Shown here in pieces: positions 14,087 to 15,651 of a stretch of 15,651 nt of DNA. Position 1 is the first letter of the stretch. The number at the start of each line of letters is the position of its first letter. Origin of the DNA: JAGMCF01 sp964398885 (lineage in GTDB: Bacteria > Cloacimonadota > Cloacimonadia > JGIOTU-2); NCBI GenBank assembly GCA_964398885.1, contig CAYNOU010000062.1, positions 1 to 15,651 of the forward strand, read 5' to 3'. The notes under the pieces are model-generated. The model was not told where the DNA came from and ran no database searches. It worked only from the letters and a program-made list of their open reading frames with translations. The position numbers and the translations under genes are program-made.

Positions 14087-14515
14087 TTATTTCTTTGAAA
14101 CAGATTCCAAATATTCATTTAACCATTTAACCACAACTTCTTCTACATAATAACTTTCGCCAACATGCAATCCGAAATTGTCCCCAAACTTAATATTACC
14201 TCTTTTATCAATAAACAATTCTGTTCCAATTTTTTCTTTTTTTTCAACACCATCTTCAAGAAATACTCTACTAAATGTAACTCTACCTTTATTCTCATTT
14301 TGAAGATTAACTAAGGACATTTCAATAACAAAAGTAATATCTAGAAACTTTAACGAAAATTTGTTTTCAAATATCTCAATTATTGAAACTCCCAATTTAA
14401 CTTTATTTTCATCAATCTTGGAAACATGTTCATAGAATAAATTAAAATGGCTTTTGATATTTTCATAATCTTCATTTGCACAATACACTTTTTTGATTAA
14501 TTTTTGATCTGGCAT
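14087..14515 (-). CDS. Hypothetical protein, 142 residues
   Basis: I do not recognise this family. The protein is soluble-looking, without signal peptide or membrane helix, moderately acidic and lysine-rich. The N-terminal half has a helix (DYENIKSHFNLFYEHVSKI) and then alternating strands (KLGVSIIEIFENKFSLKFLDITFVIEMSLV), followed by a further beta-rich part (KGRVTFSRVF, KEKIGTELFIDKRGNIKFGD) and a final helix (VVVKWLNEYLESVSKK). An alpha/beta or beta-sandwich domain is plausible. AAGGAG lies 5 nt before the ATG at 14515, a strong start signal that supports a real gene. Flanking DNA on both sides is repeat-rich, suggesting an accessory gene possibly gained by transfer. No function is proposed. 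Confidence 0.6.
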   Translation of the reverse strand: MPDQKLIKKVYCANEDYENIKSHFNLFYEHVSKIDENKVKLGVSIIEIFENKFSLKFLDITFVIEMSLVNLQNENKGRVTFSRVFLEDGVEKKEKIGTELFIDKRGNIKFGDNFGLHVGESYYVEEVVVKWLNEYLESVSKK

Positions 14516-14588
14516 ATAGACTCCTTAAAAACTATATTTTTTGTATATGAAAAACAGAAGAAAAAAAACTATTTTCTCTCTTTACTGC

Positions 14589-14711
14589 TGTATATACCAT
14601 TTCCTCAACGACAAATAATTTATGAAAAGTTAAAATTTAAATTAAATTAAAACAGTTTAAACCAAAAGAGACAAATTATTTTTTCTCTGTCAAATTAATT
14701 TTTATCTTTGC
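14589..14711. repeat. Long direct repeat, copy 1
   Basis: From TGTATATACCATTTCCTCAA through CAACGACAAATAATTTA, AACAGTTTAAACCAAAAGAG and TGTCAAATTAATT to CTTTGCG. The same order of phrases occurs at 15023-15142 with scattered differences, in the same orientation. The copies flank a ~310-bp segment holding the nested stem-loop element at 14771-14913. No coding frame. Confidence 0.85.
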
Positions 14712-14734
14712 GAAAGTTCAAAACTTTCGCAAAG
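14706..14734. repeat. Perfect 13-bp hairpin at the end of direct repeat copy 1
   Basis: CTTTGCGAAAGTT (14706-14718) and AACTTTCGCAAAG (14722-14734) are perfect reverse complements with loop CAA. At the equivalent place in copy 2 (about 15136-15147) only CTTTCGCAAAG is present, so copy 2 looks like a site without the expanded hairpin. Confidence 0.8.
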
Positions 14735-14770
14735 TTTATGAAAACAAAAAAGGACGCAACTTCCATTACG

Positions 14771-14913
14771 ACCTAACCTGAGGTATCGCCAAACACCCGC
14801 CAAGCAAGACATAAGCCTGTTCTCCGAAAGGTGAAAAAGTGCGTCCCACACGGGACGCAGCCTTCCTATTTGCTCTGCTTGGCTTAAAAATTTGGCGAAT
14901 TTCAGGTTAGAAC
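14771..14913. other. Long nested stem-loop element (structured RNA or attC-like fold)
   Basis: Three stems nest in order: CTAACCTGA (14773-14781) with TCAGGTTAG (14902-14910); after an unpaired bulge, TCGCCAAA (14786-14793) with TTTGGCGA (14891-14898); after a second internal loop, GCCAAGCA with TGCTTGGC (about 14799-14806 and 14877-14883). The tip carries a perfect TGCGTCCC / GGGACGCA hairpin with loop ACAC (14840-14859). The left end ACCTAAC fits the integron RYYYAAC box and the right end GTTAGAA nearly fits GTTRRRY, but the last base fails and no integrase is present. It is more G+C-rich than its surroundings. Could be a structured RNA, a MITE, or a stray attC-like site. Confidence 0.55.
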
Positions 14914-15022
14914 AAATAAAAATTATGCGAAAATTTTATTTTTTATGTTAGCTAAGTCATAGTTTTTCCTTTTATGTTTATAAATATACTATGAGAATTA
15001 ATAAAACGATTTTCTTTAATTT

Positions 15023-15142
15023 TGTATATATCATTTCCTCAACGACAAATAATTTACAAAAATGTAAAATTTACATTAAATTAAAACAGTTTAAACCAAA
15101 AGAGATAAATTATTTTTTCTTTGTCAAATTAATTATCTTTCG
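15023..15142. repeat. Long direct repeat, copy 2
   Basis: Second copy of the repeat at 14589-14711, including TGTATATATCATTTCCTCAA, CGACAAATAATTTA, CAGTTTAAACCAAAAGAGA and TTGTCAAATTAATT. It differs by a few substitutions and small indels. It abuts remnants of sorting-domain gene ends to its right. Confidence 0.85.
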
Positions 15143-15155
15143 CAAAGATTTCATC

Positions 15156-15279
15156 ATCTCAAAATAATCATCTTCCTCCTCGGGTGTCATGGTCCAAACC
15201 ATGACAGGAAATTTCTGTCACGAAATGGTTCGTGACAGCCTTGTGTCCTAGAAATATTCTATCTCAAAATAATCATCTT
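15156..15279. repeat. 19-bp direct repeats flanking a double-hairpin insert
   Basis: ATCTCAAAATAATCATCTT occurs at 15156-15174 and 15261-15279. Between them are two perfect hairpins: TGTCATGGT / ACCATGACA with a 4-nt loop (15185-15206) and CTGTCACGAA / TTCGTGACAG with loop ATGG (15215-15238). On the minus strand each 19-mer encodes K-M-I-I-L-R plus stop, the end of a sorting domain. Either this is an insertion with a duplicated target, or the left copy is the stub of another sorting-domain gene. Confidence 0.7.
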
Positions 15280-15420
15280 TTTGATAAATACTTTATCATT
15301 AGCTTCAAATTTATAGAAATAGATTCCAGAACCCATATCTTTAGCATTCCATTCAATAGTATGATAACCGGCAGGTTTGTCCTCATCAACAAGGGTTTTT
15401 ACTAATTGGCCTTTAGTTGA
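15259..15420 (-). pseudogene. Sorting-domain gene fragment (C-terminal end only)
   Basis: On the minus strand the frame reads STKGQLVKTLVDEDKPAG, then YHTIEWNAKDMGSGIYFYKF and EANDKVFIKKMIILR followed by TAG at 15259-15261. This is the last ~54 residues of the type IX-like sorting domain seen in the two large genes. Homology stops at about 15420, where YNI is expected but a palindromic element begins, and a TAA closes the frame at 15439-15441. There is no start codon or main domain. It is a broken gene end, probably left by insertion or recombination between repeated sorting-domain sequences. Confidence 0.85.
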
Positions 15421-15424
15421 TTGA

Positions 15425-15564
15425 ATCGACTCGTAAGTTTACCCTATAGGGAAGAATGACCGTATCGGGGAACGACGAGTCGATAAGTCCTCAAACTCCC
15501 TTTGTTTCGAGTCGTCGTGCCTTATCATGCCGAAGGCAGATCCACCTTTGGCGGACGACTCGAA
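15425..15564. repeat. Composite palindromic element with CGAGTCG stems
   Basis: Two stem-loops share the CGACTCG/CGAGTCG core: ATCGACTCG (15425-15433) with CGAGTCGAT (15476-15484), enclosing a CCCTATAGGG palindrome; and TTCGAGTCGTC (15506-15516) with GACGACTCGAA (15554-15564), enclosing TGCC-GAA-GGCA and a GCC...GGC arm pair. It is clearly more G+C-rich than its surroundings and lies between the broken sorting domain and the next gene end. Confidence 0.7.
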
Positions 15565-15574
15565 TCCCCTCTAT

Positions 15575-15651
15575 TCATCGCATTAATATCATCTTTTTGA
15601 TAAATACTTTATCATTAGCTTCAAACTTATAGAAATAGATACCTGAACTCA
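15575..15651 (-). CDS. C-terminal end of a further sorting-domain protein (runs off the window)
   Basis: The minus strand reads SSGIYFYKFEANDKVFIKK-MILMR then TGA (15575-15577), the terminal part of a type IX-like sorting domain. The frame is open to the window edge, so the body of the gene lies to the right. The DNA at 15588-15651 matches 15272-15335 at 60 of 64 positions, so this gene end and the broken fragment are recent duplicates. The passenger protein cannot be known from here. Confidence 0.85.
   Translation of the reverse strand, partial: SSGIYFYKFEANDKVFIKKMILMR

Noticed and set aside
14771..14913. A true integron attC site
   Set aside because: The right box is GTTAGAA and not GTTRRRY, the inner box is fully paired without a visible extrahelical base, no integrase or cassette array is present, and only one such fold is seen. 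Kept only as a hypothesis.
14589..15142. Insertion sequence or LTR-type element
   Set aside because: The direct repeats flank only ~310 bp with no transposase or integrase frame and no clear target duplication.
1..15651. tRNA, rRNA or tmRNA genes
   Set aside because: No cloverleaf with a plausible anticodon or rRNA signature was found on either strand by reading; a dedicated tRNA search was not possible here.

Overview
The window is AT-rich bacterial DNA with compact operons. It carries secreted repeat proteins that end in a Por/type IX-like C-terminal sorting domain (a PNPF motif, then YNIKGQLV, then SSGIYFYK and a terminal K-K-M-hydrophobic-R). That domain style, with AT richness and many palindromic repeats, fits the FCB group of anaerobes, most likely Candidatus Cloacimonadota or a neighbouring candidate phylum. 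This is inferred from protein style only; there is no rRNA gene to confirm it.

Layout. 1-971: tandem array of a ~135-bp imperfect palindrome; one copy is split around a GxxExxY-family gene (minus strand). 1000-2191 (minus): DUF5678-like small protein, a frameshifted retropepsin-like aspartyl protease, and a 2-oxoacid:ferredoxin oxidoreductase gamma subunit. 2310-6930 (plus): housekeeping run of divergent polysaccharide deacetylase, uppP, scpB, holA and era, with overlaps at deacetylase/uppP and holA/era. 6931-7541: no clear gene, but dense hairpins. 7542-8510: rnz. 8715-9396 (minus): a HepT/MntA toxin-antitoxin pair lying between two terminators that share the same stem. 9602-13046 (minus): two exported proteins, a seven-repeat probable beta-propeller and a right-handed beta-helix, both with sorting domains. 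13132-14515 (minus): two unrecognised proteins, one with a possible winged-helix start and an RX4H motif. 14516-15651: repeat-rich tail with a ~120-bp direct repeat pair, a long nested stem-loop element, and remnants or ends of two or three more sorting-domain genes.

The most unusual aspect is the number of small palindromic elements and where they sit. A 75-bp (25-codon) inverted repeat lies in frame inside era, just before the NKID motif. A small CCCGAT/ATCGGG hairpin lies in frame inside the sorting domain of the beta-helix gene, and related hairpins lie inside a terminator loop and inside the arm of a larger repeat. Several perfect hairpins share one geometry (8-13 bp stem, 3-4 nt loop) but have unrelated stem sequences. 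Together they suggest a genome with active or recently active palindromic element families that nest in each other and tolerate in-frame insertion into essential genes, in the manner of Rickettsia palindromic elements.

Functional links: the deacetylase and UppP act on the envelope, ScpB, HolA and Era on chromosome, replication and ribosome maturation, and Rnz on tRNA 3' ends. The minus-strand modules look like accessory gene content.
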